A DNA stretch of 64,000 nt from Pseudarthrobacter sp. NamB4 (GTDB taxonomy: Bacteria; Actinomycetota; Actinomycetes; Actinomycetales; Micrococcaceae), in assembly GCF_005796185.1 (NCBI RefSeq), contig NZ_VAHM01000004.1, positions 124,001 to 188,000 on the forward strand, read 5' to 3'. The notes below the pieces were generated by a model that was given only the letters and a program-made list of their open reading frames with translations, had not been told where the DNA came from and did no database searches. Of the stretch, positions 25,439-34,031 are shown piece after piece (positions within the stretch are counted from its first letter, which is position 1; every line of letters starts with the position of its first letter). Made by a program: the position numbers and the translations under genes.

Positions 25439-26869
25439 GTGGTCCAAACCTTGCAGAACTTCATCAACGGCCAGTTCGTCACTCCCGCCGGCACCACCCT
25501 GCTGGACATCGTGAATCCCACCAACGGGGAAGTGGTGGCGCAGTCTCCCGTCTCCGTGCAGGCTGACGTTGACGCCGCCATGACGGCTGCCAAGGACGCG
25601 TTCAAGACCTGGAAGCACGTTACCCCGGGCCAGCGCCAGCTGATGTTGCTGAAGCTGGCGGACGCCATCGAGGCCAACAGCGACGAACTCGTGGAAGCCC
25701 AGCACCGCAACACCGGCCAGGTACGCTCCCTGATCGCCTCCGAGGAAATTGCCGCCGGCGCGGACCAGCTCCGCTTCTTTGCCGGCGCCGCCCGCATCCT
25801 TGAGGGCAAATCCGCCGGGGAGTACTTCGAGGGCCACACCTCCTACGTCCGCCGGGAGCCCATCGGCGTCGTAGCCCAGGTGGCGCCGTGGAACTACCCG
25901 TTCCTGATGGCCATCTGGAAGATCGGCCCGGCGCTCGCAGCCGGCAACACCGTGGTGCTCAAGCCTTCGGACACCACCCCCGAATCGACCCTCGTCCTGG
26001 CCCGCCTCGCCGGCGACATCCTGCCGGCCGGCGTCCTGAACGTGGTGCTCGGCACCGGCGAGACCGGAGCCATGATGGTGGAGCACAAGGTCCCCGGTTT
26101 GGTGTCCATCACCGGTTCCGTCCGCGCCGGCATCGCCGTCGCCTCCGGTGCCGCCAAGGGCCTGAAACGCGCCCACCTGGAGCTGGGCGGCAAGGCACCG
26201 GCCATCGTTTTCAAGGACGCGGACATCAAGAAGAGCGCGGCAGCCATCGCCGAGTTCGCCTTCTTCAACGCCGGCCAGGACTGCACCGCCATCACCCGCG
26301 TGCTGGTGGAGGAATCAGTGCACGATGACGTGGTGGCAGCCATGGTGGAACACACCAGGACGCTGCGCACGGGTTCGCAGAATGACGAGGACAACTACTT
26401 CGGCCCGCTTAACAACATCAACCACTACAACGCCGTAAGCGCGGCAGTGGAAAACCTGCCTGCCAACTGCCGGATCGAAACCGGCGGCCACCGGGCAGGG
26501 GAGAAGGGCTACTTCTTCGAACCCACCATCATCACCGGCGCCAACCAGAGCGATGACATCGTGCAGAAGGAGACCTTCGGGCCTGTCATCACCGTGCAGA
26601 AGTTCACCACCGAGGAAGAAGCGGTTGAACTGGCCAATGACGTCGAGTACGCCCTCGCCTCCAGCGTCTGGACCTCCAACCACGGCACGGCCATGCGCCT
26701 GAGCCGCGATCTGGACTTCGGGGCCGTCTGGATCAACACCCACATCCTCCTCACCGCCGAAATGCCGCACGGCGGCTTCAAGCAGTCCGGCTACGGCAAG
26801 GACCTCTCCATGTACGGGGTGGAGGACTACACGCGCATCAAGCACGTGATGTCCGCCCTCGACGCCTGA
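25439..26869 (+). CDS. Gamma-aminobutyraldehyde dehydrogenase
   Basis: 476 residues from the GTG at 25439 with AGAGG 9 bases upstream. NAD-dependent aldehyde dehydrogenase: catalytic Cys in NAGQDCTAITR and Glu in LELGGKAP; NAD loop TGSVRAG. The AGQDCTA context is typical of the PatD/PuuC aminobutyraldehyde group. It oxidises 4-aminobutanal from putrescine to GABA, which the next gene consumes. A betaine-aldehyde type substrate is the main alternative. First gene of the operon under the divergent PucR regulator. Confidence 0.85.
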   Translation: MVQTLQNFINGQFVTPAGTTLLDIVNPTNGEVVAQSPVSVQADVDAAMTAAKDAFKTWKHVTPGQRQLMLLKLADAIEANSDELVEAQHRNTGQVRSLIASEEIAAGADQLRFFAGAARILEGKSAGEYFEGHTSYVRREPIGVVAQVAPWNYPFLMAIWKIGPALAAGNTVVLKPSDTTPESTLVLARLAGDILPAGVLNVVLGTGETGAMMVEHKVPGLVSITGSVRAGIAVASGAAKGLKRAHLELGGKAPAIVFKDADIKKSAAAIAEFAFFNAGQDCTAITRVLVEESVHDDVVAAMVEHTRTLRTGSQNDEDNYFGPLNNINHYNAVSAAVENLPANCRIETGGHRAGEKGYFFEPTIITGANQSDDIVQKETFGPVITVQKFTTEEEAVELANDVEYALASSVWTSNHGTAMRLSRDLDFGAVWINTHILLTAEMPHGGFKQSGYGKDLSMYGVEDYTRIKHVMSALDA

Positions 26870-26878
26870 CACTTCCCG

Positions 26879-26900
26879 TTGGTTGAGCTCGTCGAAACCC
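26879..26900. repeat. Copy of a dispersed intergenic repeat
   Basis: The bases TTGGTTGAGCTCGTCGAAAC (26879 onward) match, from memory, a short GGTTGAGC...GTCGAAACC element scattered in Arthrobacter and related intergenic regions. Only this copy was noticed in the window. It lies in the 52-base gap between the dehydrogenase and gabT genes. Confidence 0.4.
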
Positions 26901-26921
26901 GGAATCGTAGAAAGAAATAAC

Positions 26922-28292
26922 ATGACCACCACCGCATCAGACATCACCTTCCGCCTGGAGCAGAAGCGCCGCGTCCAGGCCGGTTTCCCGGGCCCCAAGT
27001 CCCTGGCCCTGGCCGAGCGCCGCAAGTCAGTAGTTGCTGCGGGCGTCGCCTCCGGCGTGCCCGTATACGTCGCAGACGCCGACGGTGGCATCATCCACGA
27101 CGTCGACGGCAACTCCTTCATCGACCTCGGCTCCGGCATCGCCGTGACGAGCGTGGGCGCGTCCGACCCCGCCGTCGTCGGTGCCGTAAAGGAAGCCGTG
27201 GAGCACTTCACGCACACTTGCTTCATGGTCACCCCCTATGAGGGCTACGTGGCCGTGGCCGAGCAGCTGAACCGCCTCACCCCCGGTGACCACGAGAAGC
27301 GCACCGTGCTCTTCAACTCCGGCGCCGAGGCAGTGGAGAACGCCGTCAAGGTGGCCCGCCTGGCTACCGGACGCGACGCGGTCGTGGCTTTCGACCACGC
27401 CTACCACGGGCGCACCAACCTCACCATGGCGCTCACTGCGAAGGCCATGCCTTACAAGACCAACTTCGGCCCGTTTGCGCCCGAGGTCTACCGCATGCCC
27501 ATGAGCTACCCGTACCGCGAGGAAAACCCGGAGATCACCGGTGCCGAGGCCGCCAAGCGCGCCATCACCATGATCGAAAAGCAGATCGGCGGGGACCAGG
27601 TTGCCGCGATCATCATCGAACCCATCCAGGGTGAAGGCGGCTTCATCGTTCCCGCCGAGGGCTTCCTCCCCGCACTGGCTGCCTGGGCCAAGGAAAAGGG
27701 CATCGTCTTCATCGCCGACGAAGTCCAGTCCGGCTTTTGCCGCACCGGCGAATGGTTCGCCGTCAACCACGAAGGTGTCATCCCGGACATCATGACCCTG
27801 GCCAAGGGCATCGCCGGCGGCATGCCGCTATCCGCCATCACCGGCCGCGCCGACCTGCTCGACGCCGTCCACCCGGGCGGCCTGGGCGGCACCTACGGCG
27901 GCAATCCGGTAGCGTGTGCCGCTGCGCTGGCGTCCATCGGCACCATGGAGGAGTACGACCTCGCCGGCAGTGCCCGCCGCATCGAGTCCATTGCCACCAC
28001 CCGCCTCCGGGAACTGCAGTCTGAACTGGCCGGCACCGGTACCGGCGTGATCGGCGATGTCCGTGGCCGCGGTGCCATGCTGGCCATCGAACTGGTCCAG
28101 GCCGGGTCCAAGGAACCCAACCCGGAACTGACCAAGGCCGTTGCCGCCGCCTGCCTGAAGGAAGGCGTCATCATCCTTACCTGCGGCACGTACGGCAACG
28201 TCATCCGCCTGCTGCCGCCGCTGGTCATCACCGACGACCTGCTGAACGACGGCCTGGACGTCCTGGCCGCCGCTATCAAGGCCAACACGTAA
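26922..28292 (+). CDS. gabT: 4-aminobutyrate aminotransferase
   Basis: 456 residues of the class III PLP aminotransferases. The PLP lysine is in TLAKGIAGGMPLSA; SGAEAVENAVK, IIEPIQGEGGF and FIADEVQSGFCRTG are intact. It moves the amino group of GABA to 2-oxoglutarate, giving succinate semialdehyde. The preceding gene makes GABA. The third enzyme of the route, succinate-semialdehyde dehydrogenase, is not in this operon. A strong terminator follows. Confidence 0.92.
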   Translation: MTTTASDITFRLEQKRRVQAGFPGPKSLALAERRKSVVAAGVASGVPVYVADADGGIIHDVDGNSFIDLGSGIAVTSVGASDPAVVGAVKEAVEHFTHTCFMVTPYEGYVAVAEQLNRLTPGDHEKRTVLFNSGAEAVENAVKVARLATGRDAVVAFDHAYHGRTNLTMALTAKAMPYKTNFGPFAPEVYRMPMSYPYREENPEITGAEAAKRAITMIEKQIGGDQVAAIIIEPIQGEGGFIVPAEGFLPALAAWAKEKGIVFIADEVQSGFCRTGEWFAVNHEGVIPDIMTLAKGIAGGMPLSAITGRADLLDAVHPGGLGGTYGGNPVACAAALASIGTMEEYDLAGSARRIESIATTRLRELQSELAGTGTGVIGDVRGRGAMLAIELVQAGSKEPNPELTKAVAAACLKEGVIILTCGTYGNVIRLLPPLVITDDLLNDGLDVLAAAIKANT

Positions 28293-28339
28293 CCCGGCCA
28301 CCTAGAGTTAGCGTCACCTCGCAACGGCGCGAACAAACA

Positions 28340-28376
28340 CGAGGCCCCGGAACTGCCGTTCCGGGGCCTCGGGTTT
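28340..28376 (+). terminator. Terminator after gabT
   Basis: A 14-bp perfect stem (CGAGGCCCCGGAAC and complement), loop TGCC, then GGTTTTT. It also lies 7 bases from the convergent gene end and may serve both. Confidence 0.85.
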
Positions 28377-28382
28377 TTCCCG

Positions 28383-29561
28383 TTACTTCAAGACCGAGTC
28401 AAGCGGAATGAACTTCAGGTTGGACGTACGGCCGCCATCGTTCTCTTCATCGTGGACTACCAGGAGGCCCTTTTCGAACGGCGGCCCGGCATTGCTGGTG
28501 GTGACATCCAAACCGTCGGTCCCTGTCACCGCGTCAATATCGCCGTTCCCGCCCACCTTCACCTTCTTGATGAACGGGTTGTCGCCGGACCGGGAGTAGA
28601 TGGCGATCGTGGAGTCGCCCTGGCTGGAGACGAAGAGGTATCCGGCACCATCGCCACCGTAACTGATGCCGAGCCCCTCGACGTCTGCCACCAGGCGCCC
28701 GGCCCCTGCTTTGTCCACGGACACGCGATCCTCACCGGCGCCAGGTTCGGCATTGTACTTCCACACCCCGACGTCCTCCTGGGCGACGTAAAGGTGCCCC
28801 AGTTCGTCGTCCGCCACGCAGCTTTCCGTGATGCTGCTGATCGGAAGCGTTCGGACCAGCATGCCGTCGACACGTCCGGCTCCGGCGTCCACCAGTTCGA
28901 ATTGCTGGATGGGGCCTTCCTCGTTGGGCGTTACGAATGCGTAGAACTTGCCGCTGGCGCTGCTGCGATACATGCAGAAGCCGTAGTTAGGTGCAAATGT
29001 GGGAATGCTGCGCGCGGACACGGGCGTGAGGGTCCTGGTGTTGGGATCCAAAGTCCAGAGGGCAAGGGTGTTATCGTCCCGGTTGTTCCCGCCCACAAGC
29101 ACGGTAGATGCGCCGGAAAGCCGGAGGCCTTCCCGCAGATCCACATTGCCGATCTTGCCGTCAGGGCGGAACTGGATCAGCCTGCCGTCCATGTCGAAGA
29201 CCCCCACGCCACCATCCTCTGAGGCTTTGTTGTCCGCGATCACCACGCTGTTGCCGGGGTTGGCCGTGTCCACCCAGATCGCAGCGTCATCCGCCACGTC
29301 GCCTGAGCTTGCGAAGCTCGAGGTCTCCACCTTGGGTACTTCCGTCGTGATCTCCGGCGCCGCGCTGCCGGTCGGGGATGCGCTGCCGGTAGGGCTGCCT
29401 GTTGCGACTGCGCTGTCGGTAGCGCTGCCGGTAGGGCTTGGCGCGGGAACGCTTGATCGCGGTGCAGGGGGCCTGGTGAGGAAATACGCGAGCAACGCCA
29501 GTGCCCCCAGCACGGCAACTGCGAGAAGCGCTGCACGGATGGTGCGGGTATTGCTAGGCAT
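28383..29561 (-). CDS. Secreted beta-propeller phytase-like protein
   Basis: 392 residues from the ATG at 29561 (GGGAG upstream). One N-terminal hydrophobic segment (residues 10-30) anchors or exports it. A Ser/Pro/Thr/Gly linker with repeated SPTGSA units follows. The rest matches the beta-propeller phytase (3-phytase) fold: DDAAIWVD, NPGNSVVIADNK, EGLRLSG, PNYGFCMYRS and DVEGLGISY. Such enzymes release phosphate from phytate with Ca2+. It follows rarD by 23 bases on the same strand. Confidence 0.8.
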   Translation of the reverse strand: MPSNTRTIRAALLAVAVLGALALLAYFLTRPPAPRSSVPAPSPTGSATDSAVATGSPTGSASPTGSAAPEITTEVPKVETSSFASSGDVADDAAIWVDTANPGNSVVIADNKASEDGGVGVFDMDGRLIQFRPDGKIGNVDLREGLRLSGASTVLVGGNNRDDNTLALWTLDPNTRTLTPVSARSIPTFAPNYGFCMYRSSASGKFYAFVTPNEEGPIQQFELVDAGAGRVDGMLVRTLPISSITESCVADDELGHLYVAQEDVGVWKYNAEPGAGEDRVSVDKAGAGRLVADVEGLGISYGGDGAGYLFVSSQGDSTIAIYSRSGDNPFIKKVKVGGNGDIDAVTGTDGLDVTTSNAGPPFEKGLLVVHDEENDGGRTSNLKFIPLDSVLK

Positions 29562-29584
29562 GGTCACTCCCAACGGAACGCATT

Positions 29585-30628
29585 TCAGCTTGCCTTGGCT
29601 TGCCGTTTGGCCACCCTGTACTTGCCCGCAGTGCGAAGCATGTCCACCGTCAGGACCAGCAGCGCCACCCACACCACGCCGAACCCGATCCAGCGGTCCA
29701 GTGTCATCGCTTCACGGAACACCACCAGTGCCAGGATGAATTGCAGCAGTGGTGCAAAGTACTGCAACAGGCCGATGGTTGTCATGGGAAGCCGGCGCGC
29801 GGACGCCCCAAAAAACAGTAGCGGAACCGCTGTGATCACGCCGGAGGCCAAGAGGAGCCAGAAATGGCCGGGGCCCTGGCTGGTCAGGGTGGCGGTTCCG
29901 GCCATGGCCAGGTACACCATGACAGCAGCCGCAAACGGGGCCAGCACCATAGTTTCGACGCTGAGGCTGGTGACGGCATCCACACGGGGACCAACCCGCT
30001 TCTTCACGAAACCGTAGAGGCCGAAGCTAAAGGCCAGGGTCAGGGCGATCCACGGCAGTTTTCCGTAGGAGTAGGTGAGCACGCCTACCGCCACGAACCC
30101 GATGCCGACGGCGGCCCACTGGAGGGGCCGCAGCTTCTCCTTGAGGACGAAGACGCCCAGCAGGACGGAGACCAGCGGATTTATGAAGTAGCCCAAGGAG
30201 GCTTCGACGGCCTGGCCGGTGGTCACACCGTAGGTGTAGGTGAGCCAGTTGACGGCGATCAGGAACGCGGCGAGCGTCAGGCTGCCAAACACTGCACGGC
30301 TGCGCACTGCCTGCATCAAAGCGGACCAGGAGCGCGTCACTGTAATGAGGAGCGCGCAGAAGACCAGCGACCACACCACCCGGTTGGCAACGATTTCTAC
30401 GGCGCCCGCGGGCATGAGCGCGAAGAAGTACAGCGGAAGCAGCCCCCACAGCCCGTACGCCCCGATGCCAAAGAGGACGCCCGCCGTCGTCTCCTTGTCC
30501 ACGGCCTTCGGCCCGGCGGCCTTGGCATTCCCTGCGGTAGGCCCCGCGGCGCTTGCCTTTGCGGACGCTGCCCCGGGAGCCGGGGCGCTGGCGGGGAAGG
30601 ATCCTTCGGGAGTGGGCATGAAACCCAT
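29585..30628 (-). CDS. rarD: EamA-family transporter RarD
   Basis: 347 residues. A 45-residue Ala/Pro-rich N-terminus precedes ten membrane segments in two EamA halves; GIGAYGLWGLLPLYFFAL and the SWGYFINPL-like EASLGYFINPLVSVLLGV blocks are RarD hallmarks. Inner-membrane drug/metabolite exporter family; substrate not known. GAAGAGG lies upstream of the ATG. It probably shares a transcript with the phytase-like gene. Confidence 0.88.
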   Translation of the reverse strand: MGFMPTPEGSFPASAPAPGAASAKASAAGPTAGNAKAAGPKAVDKETTAGVLFGIGAYGLWGLLPLYFFALMPAGAVEIVANRVVWSLVFCALLITVTRSWSALMQAVRSRAVFGSLTLAAFLIAVNWLTYTYGVTTGQAVEASLGYFINPLVSVLLGVFVLKEKLRPLQWAAVGIGFVAVGVLTYSYGKLPWIALTLAFSFGLYGFVKKRVGPRVDAVTSLSVETMVLAPFAAAVMVYLAMAGTATLTSQGPGHFWLLLASGVITAVPLLFFGASARRLPMTTIGLLQYFAPLLQFILALVVFREAMTLDRWIGFGVVWVALLVLTVDMLRTAGKYRVAKRQAKAS

Positions 30629-30683
30629 AACACCACCTCTTCAGCGGGTATTCCAGCGGGCAGGGCACCCATTCAGCCAAATA

Positions 30684-30698
30684 GTCAGTAGGCTTGCT
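30684..30698. promoter_or_regulatory. GTCAGTAGGCTTGCT word between rarD and topoisomerase IB
   Basis: Matches 14 of 15 bases of the element upstream of the AI-2E gene (20081-20095, read in gene direction). It lies 36 bases before the topoisomerase start. Confidence 0.35.
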
Positions 30699-30733
30699 TT
30701 TATGACATTGGGCAACAGGCCAGGCGCTGCCCC

Positions 30734-31732
30734 GTGAGGCTCCGGCGCAGCAACGCCTCCGGACGCGGCTACCGCCGCGTCCCCGCCGGCAAGGGGTTCA
30801 GCTACCGGGACCTCGATGGCTCCACCCTGCCGCCGGGTCCGGTCCGGGAACGGTTGGAGGGCATCGGCATCCCGCCGGCATGGACCGACGTCTGGATCGC
30901 CCCGTTCGACAACGGGCACATCCAGGCCACTGGGGTGGACGCCGTGGGCAGGCGGCAGTACATCTACCACCCGGAATGGCGGGAACGGAAGGACCGGGTG
31001 AAGTTCAACCGTGCCCTCCAGTTGGCGGAGTCGCTGCCAGTCGCCCGGCGCAGGGTCACCATGGACCTGCGCAGTGAGGGCTTTTCCCGGGAGCGCGTCC
31101 TGGCCGGAGCATTCAGGATGCTGGACAGCGGCTCGCTGCGGGTGGGGTCGGAACGGTACACCAACGAGAACGGCAGCCACGGGCTTGCCACACTGCTGTG
31201 CGCCCACGTGCAGATCCGCAAGGACCGCATTCTCCTGAGGTTCCCGGCCAAGAGCGGCAAGGACTGGGAGTCGGAGTTCCGCGACCCCGACCTTGCGGTC
31301 CTGCTCCGCCTGCTTAAACGGCGGGGCCCCAATGCCCGCCTCCTCGCATACAAGGAAGGCCGGCAGTGGCGGCCGGTCACCAGCGCGGACATCAATGCCT
31401 ACGTCAAGGAACGCACGGGCTCTGACTTTACTGCCAAGGATTTCCGCACGCTGCGCGGCACGGTGGCCGCTGCCTCGAGCCTGGCCCGCACCGGCGTCCA
31501 GAGAACAGCCGCCAAGCGCAAGAGGGCCATCAGCCGGGCCATGATCGAAGCGTCGGAGGTGCTTGGCAATACCCCGTCCATTGCCCGCAAGAGCTATGTG
31601 GATCCCCGCGTGCTGGACCACTACCACGAGGGCGAAACCATCGACCCCAAGCGTCCGGACTCAGCCGAGGCCGAGCTAAGGGCGCTGCTGTACCGCGAAG
31701 GCGCCGTGGTTCCGCTGGCCAAAAGCGGGTGA
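30734..31732 (+). CDS. Type IB DNA topoisomerase
   Basis: 332 residues from a GTG start with no clear ribosome site. Poxvirus-like bacterial TopIB: N-terminal clamp (GKGFSYRDLDG, AWTDVWIAPFDNGHIQATGVDAVGR) and a C-terminal catalytic domain with KDFRTLRGT and the nucleophile Tyr in PSIARKSYVDP. It relaxes supercoils through a 3'-phosphotyrosine bond without ATP. Monocistronic, divergent from rarD. Its presence is a lineage trait, since many bacteria lack TopIB. Confidence 0.92.
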   Translation: MRLRRSNASGRGYRRVPAGKGFSYRDLDGSTLPPGPVRERLEGIGIPPAWTDVWIAPFDNGHIQATGVDAVGRRQYIYHPEWRERKDRVKFNRALQLAESLPVARRRVTMDLRSEGFSRERVLAGAFRMLDSGSLRVGSERYTNENGSHGLATLLCAHVQIRKDRILLRFPAKSGKDWESEFRDPDLAVLLRLLKRRGPNARLLAYKEGRQWRPVTSADINAYVKERTGSDFTAKDFRTLRGTVAAASSLARTGVQRTAAKRKRAISRAMIEASEVLGNTPSIARKSYVDPRVLDHYHEGETIDPKRPDSAEAELRALLYREGAVVPLAKSG

Positions 31733-31814
31733 GGCCTAGAATAGGAGATTGTGCGCTGGGTGTTGCGGCGCATCCTCGTGAATCATGGAAATGATCAGTC
31801 CAGAAGGGCTTCCG

Positions 31815-33245
31815 GTGACCAACCACAGCGAAACCGCCTCCACCCGTCCCCTCCGTGTGGCCATAGTCGGCGCGGGTCCGGCGGGTGTCTACGCTGCGGA
31901 CATCCTCACCAAGTCCAGCGGGGTCAAGGATGGCGACTTCGAGGTCAGCATCGACCTTTTCGAGGCGTACCCGGCACCGTACGGCCTGATCCGCTACGGG
32001 GTCGCACCGGACCACCCCCGGATCAAAGGCATCGTCAACGCCCTTCACAAGGTCCTTGACCGCGGCGACATCAGGTTCCTGGGCAACGTCACCTACGGTC
32101 GGGACCTCACACTGCACGATTTCCGCTCCTTGTACGACGCCGTGATCTTCTCCACGGGTGCTGTCAAGGACGCGGACCTGGACATTCCCGGCATCGGCCT
32201 TCACGGCTCCTTCGGGGCAGCCGACTTCGTGTCCTGGTACGACGGCCACCCCGACGTTCCCCGCGAATGGCCGCTTGAGGCCAAGGAAATCGCGGTGATC
32301 GGCAACGGCAACGTGGCACTCGATGTGGCCCGCATGCTGGTCAAGCACCCGGAGGAGCTGCTGAGCACCGAGATCCCGGACAACGTCTACCAGGGCCTGA
32401 AGGCCTCACCGGTGACGGACGTGCATGTCTTTGGCCGGCGCGGTCCGGCCCAGGTCAAGTTCACGCCCCTGGAGCTGCGGGAACTGAGCCACATGGATGA
32501 TGTGGACATTGTGCTCTACCCCGAGGACTTCGAGTTTGATGAAGCCTCGGACGAGGCCATCCGCAGCAACAACCAGATCAAGACCATGGTCAACACGCTC
32601 ACCAACTGGCTGGTGGAGGAGCATGCCGAGTCCGAAAATCCTTCCTCGCGCCGGCTGCACCTGCACTTCCTGCACAGCCCCGTTGAAGTGCTCGACGACG
32701 GCACGGGCAAGGTGGGCGGGATCAAGTTTGAGCGCATGCAGCTTGACGGCACCGGAAATGCCAAGGGCACAGGGGAGTACATCGAGTACCCGGTCCAGGC
32801 TGTGTACCGGGCCATCGGCTACCACGGCTCCGCCCTGGACGAACTGGAGTACGACGCCAAGCGCGGCGTCATTCCCAACGAAGGCGGCCGCGTCCTGGAC
32901 GCGGAAGGCAACCCGGTCCCGGGGATCTATGCCACTGGCTGGATCAAGCGCGGACCGGTGGGCCTGATCGGCCATACCAAGGGCGACGCCCTGGAAACCA
33001 TCGGATTCCTGCTGGAGGACCGGCTCACCCTGCCACCGGCGAAGAACCCGGACCCCCAGGCCATCATTGACCTGCTGGAACAACGCGGCATCGAGTACAC
33101 CACGTGGGAAGGCTGGAACAAGCTTGATGAGCACGAGACCGGCCTGGGCGCCGCCTGGACCGGCCCCGAAGGCTTGGACCATGTGGTCCGCGAAAGGATC
33201 AAGGTGGTTCCGCGCGAGGAAATGATCCGCATCTCCCGCGGCTGA
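31815..33245 (+). CDS. Ferredoxin/flavodoxin-NADP+ reductase, FprA type (copy 2)
   Basis: 476 residues from the GTG at 31815, which has AGAAGGG 6 bases upstream and gives an N-terminus like that of copy 1; an in-frame ATG at 31785 adds 10 residues but lacks a ribosome site. FAD motif VAIVGAGPAGVYAADIL and NADPH motif AVIGNGNVALDVARML are intact. Long stretches are identical to the copy at 13915, so this is a duplication or ancient paralogue. No sulfur gene is next to it; its electron partner is unknown. Confidence 0.9.
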   Translation: MTNHSETASTRPLRVAIVGAGPAGVYAADILTKSSGVKDGDFEVSIDLFEAYPAPYGLIRYGVAPDHPRIKGIVNALHKVLDRGDIRFLGNVTYGRDLTLHDFRSLYDAVIFSTGAVKDADLDIPGIGLHGSFGAADFVSWYDGHPDVPREWPLEAKEIAVIGNGNVALDVARMLVKHPEELLSTEIPDNVYQGLKASPVTDVHVFGRRGPAQVKFTPLELRELSHMDDVDIVLYPEDFEFDEASDEAIRSNNQIKTMVNTLTNWLVEEHAESENPSSRRLHLHFLHSPVEVLDDGTGKVGGIKFERMQLDGTGNAKGTGEYIEYPVQAVYRAIGYHGSALDELEYDAKRGVIPNEGGRVLDAEGNPVPGIYATGWIKRGPVGLIGHTKGDALETIGFLLEDRLTLPPAKNPDPQAIIDLLEQRGIEYTTWEGWNKLDEHETGLGAAWTGPEGLDHVVRERIKVVPREEMIRISRG

Positions 33246-33335
33246 CTCCACTGCAGGGATGGTGCTCGGGCTGGAATGGCGACCATCCCTTGGCCGGCAT
33301 GGTGGTGCCGCGTTCACAGGCAGCACAGGAGCTCA

Positions 33336-33621
33336 ATGAGGAACCTGATCCAGGCCGGACCGGTGCAGCGCAGCGCCCTGGCCGCCCATGAACAGCTCGA
33401 CGGCGGTGCCCGCCCTGATGCCCCAACAGGCCTGATCCGCGAGTCCTGGCAGCGGTCTGCCAGCTTTAAGGCGGACCGCGCCGCTGGCTTTCGATTGGGA
33501 CGAGCTGGAGGACTACCGCACGCAGCACCCCCTGGCCGCGATTATGCCGGTCATCAACAAGCTCCTGGTCCAGCCCAGCCACGAAAGCGGGCTCTTGGTG
33601 GCAGTCGGGGACTGGGAGCGG
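33336..33621 (+). pseudogene. Remnant of a GAF-domain (AcoR-like) transcriptional regulator
   Basis: The first 60 residues from ATG 33336 read as a regulator N-terminus ([16 protein letters not shown]). The continuation lies one frame over, starting near 33481: [17 protein letters not shown] and then [24 protein letters not shown], a GAF-domain start. A small indel near 33480 breaks the frame. After GDWE the homology stops abruptly and the next gene's fragment begins. The whole effector and DNA-binding part is gone. Confidence 0.75.
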
Positions 33622-33629
33622 GGGGCTGG

Positions 33630-33755
33630 TCCCGCAACGGCAACGTTGCCTACCGGGCAGGCCGCGACATCCAGGCAGGCCGCGTCTGGGTGAACAACTA
33701 CCACGCCTACCCGGCGGGAGCGGCGTTCGGCGGGTACAAGTCCTCCGGCACCTGA
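33630..33755 (+). pseudogene. Remnant of an aldehyde dehydrogenase, C-terminal fragment
   Basis: About 41 codons read [17 protein letters not shown] and then [20 protein letters not shown], the last quarter of an ExaC/AldB-type aldehyde dehydrogenase. The catalytic Cys region is absent, and the normal SGIGRE ending is replaced by SGT and a stop at 33753, where the next fragment starts. Confidence 0.8.
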
Positions 33756-33871
33756 CAGTGGATGTGGTGCAGGGCAGGGGAAGCGGCTTTTCAGTGGAAG
33801 CGCCGGAGGGCAAGCGGTTCCTGATCCGGTCCATTCTCACGGAATGGCCCGGGGTAGCAGTTCGACCGTAA
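33749..33871 (+). pseudogene. Remnant of a DUF779 protein, C-terminal fragment
   Basis: 40 codons read [20 protein letters not shown] and then KRFLIRSIL to a TAA at 33869. This is the C-terminal signature of DUF779, a family usually encoded next to this class of aldehyde dehydrogenase. The N-terminal half is missing. An intact-looking terminator follows. Confidence 0.75.
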
Positions 33872-33874
33872 AGC

Positions 33875-33910
33875 GCTTGAGGCCTTCTTTATGGAGGGCC
33901 TCAAGCTCTT
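33875..33910 (+). terminator. Terminator left over from the decayed locus
   Basis: GCTTGAGGCC (33875-33884) pairs with GGCCTCAAGC (33897-33906) and is followed by TCTTTTAA. It starts 4 bases after the DUF779 fragment's stop. Confidence 0.75.
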
Positions 33911-34031
33911 TTAACAGAACAACGTTCGGAGAAGGGCCTGTCTCACCATTCGGGACAATTGGGCCCGTCCAGTGGATGGACACTACCGTTAATAGGTCTG
34001 TTTCCTTCACAAACCAGGATTGTGATCCCCT

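Noticed and set aside
33276-33755. 159-codon frame read as one protein
   Set aside because: A chimera of a regulator fragment, out-of-frame DNA and an aldehyde dehydrogenase fragment; described as pseudogenes instead.
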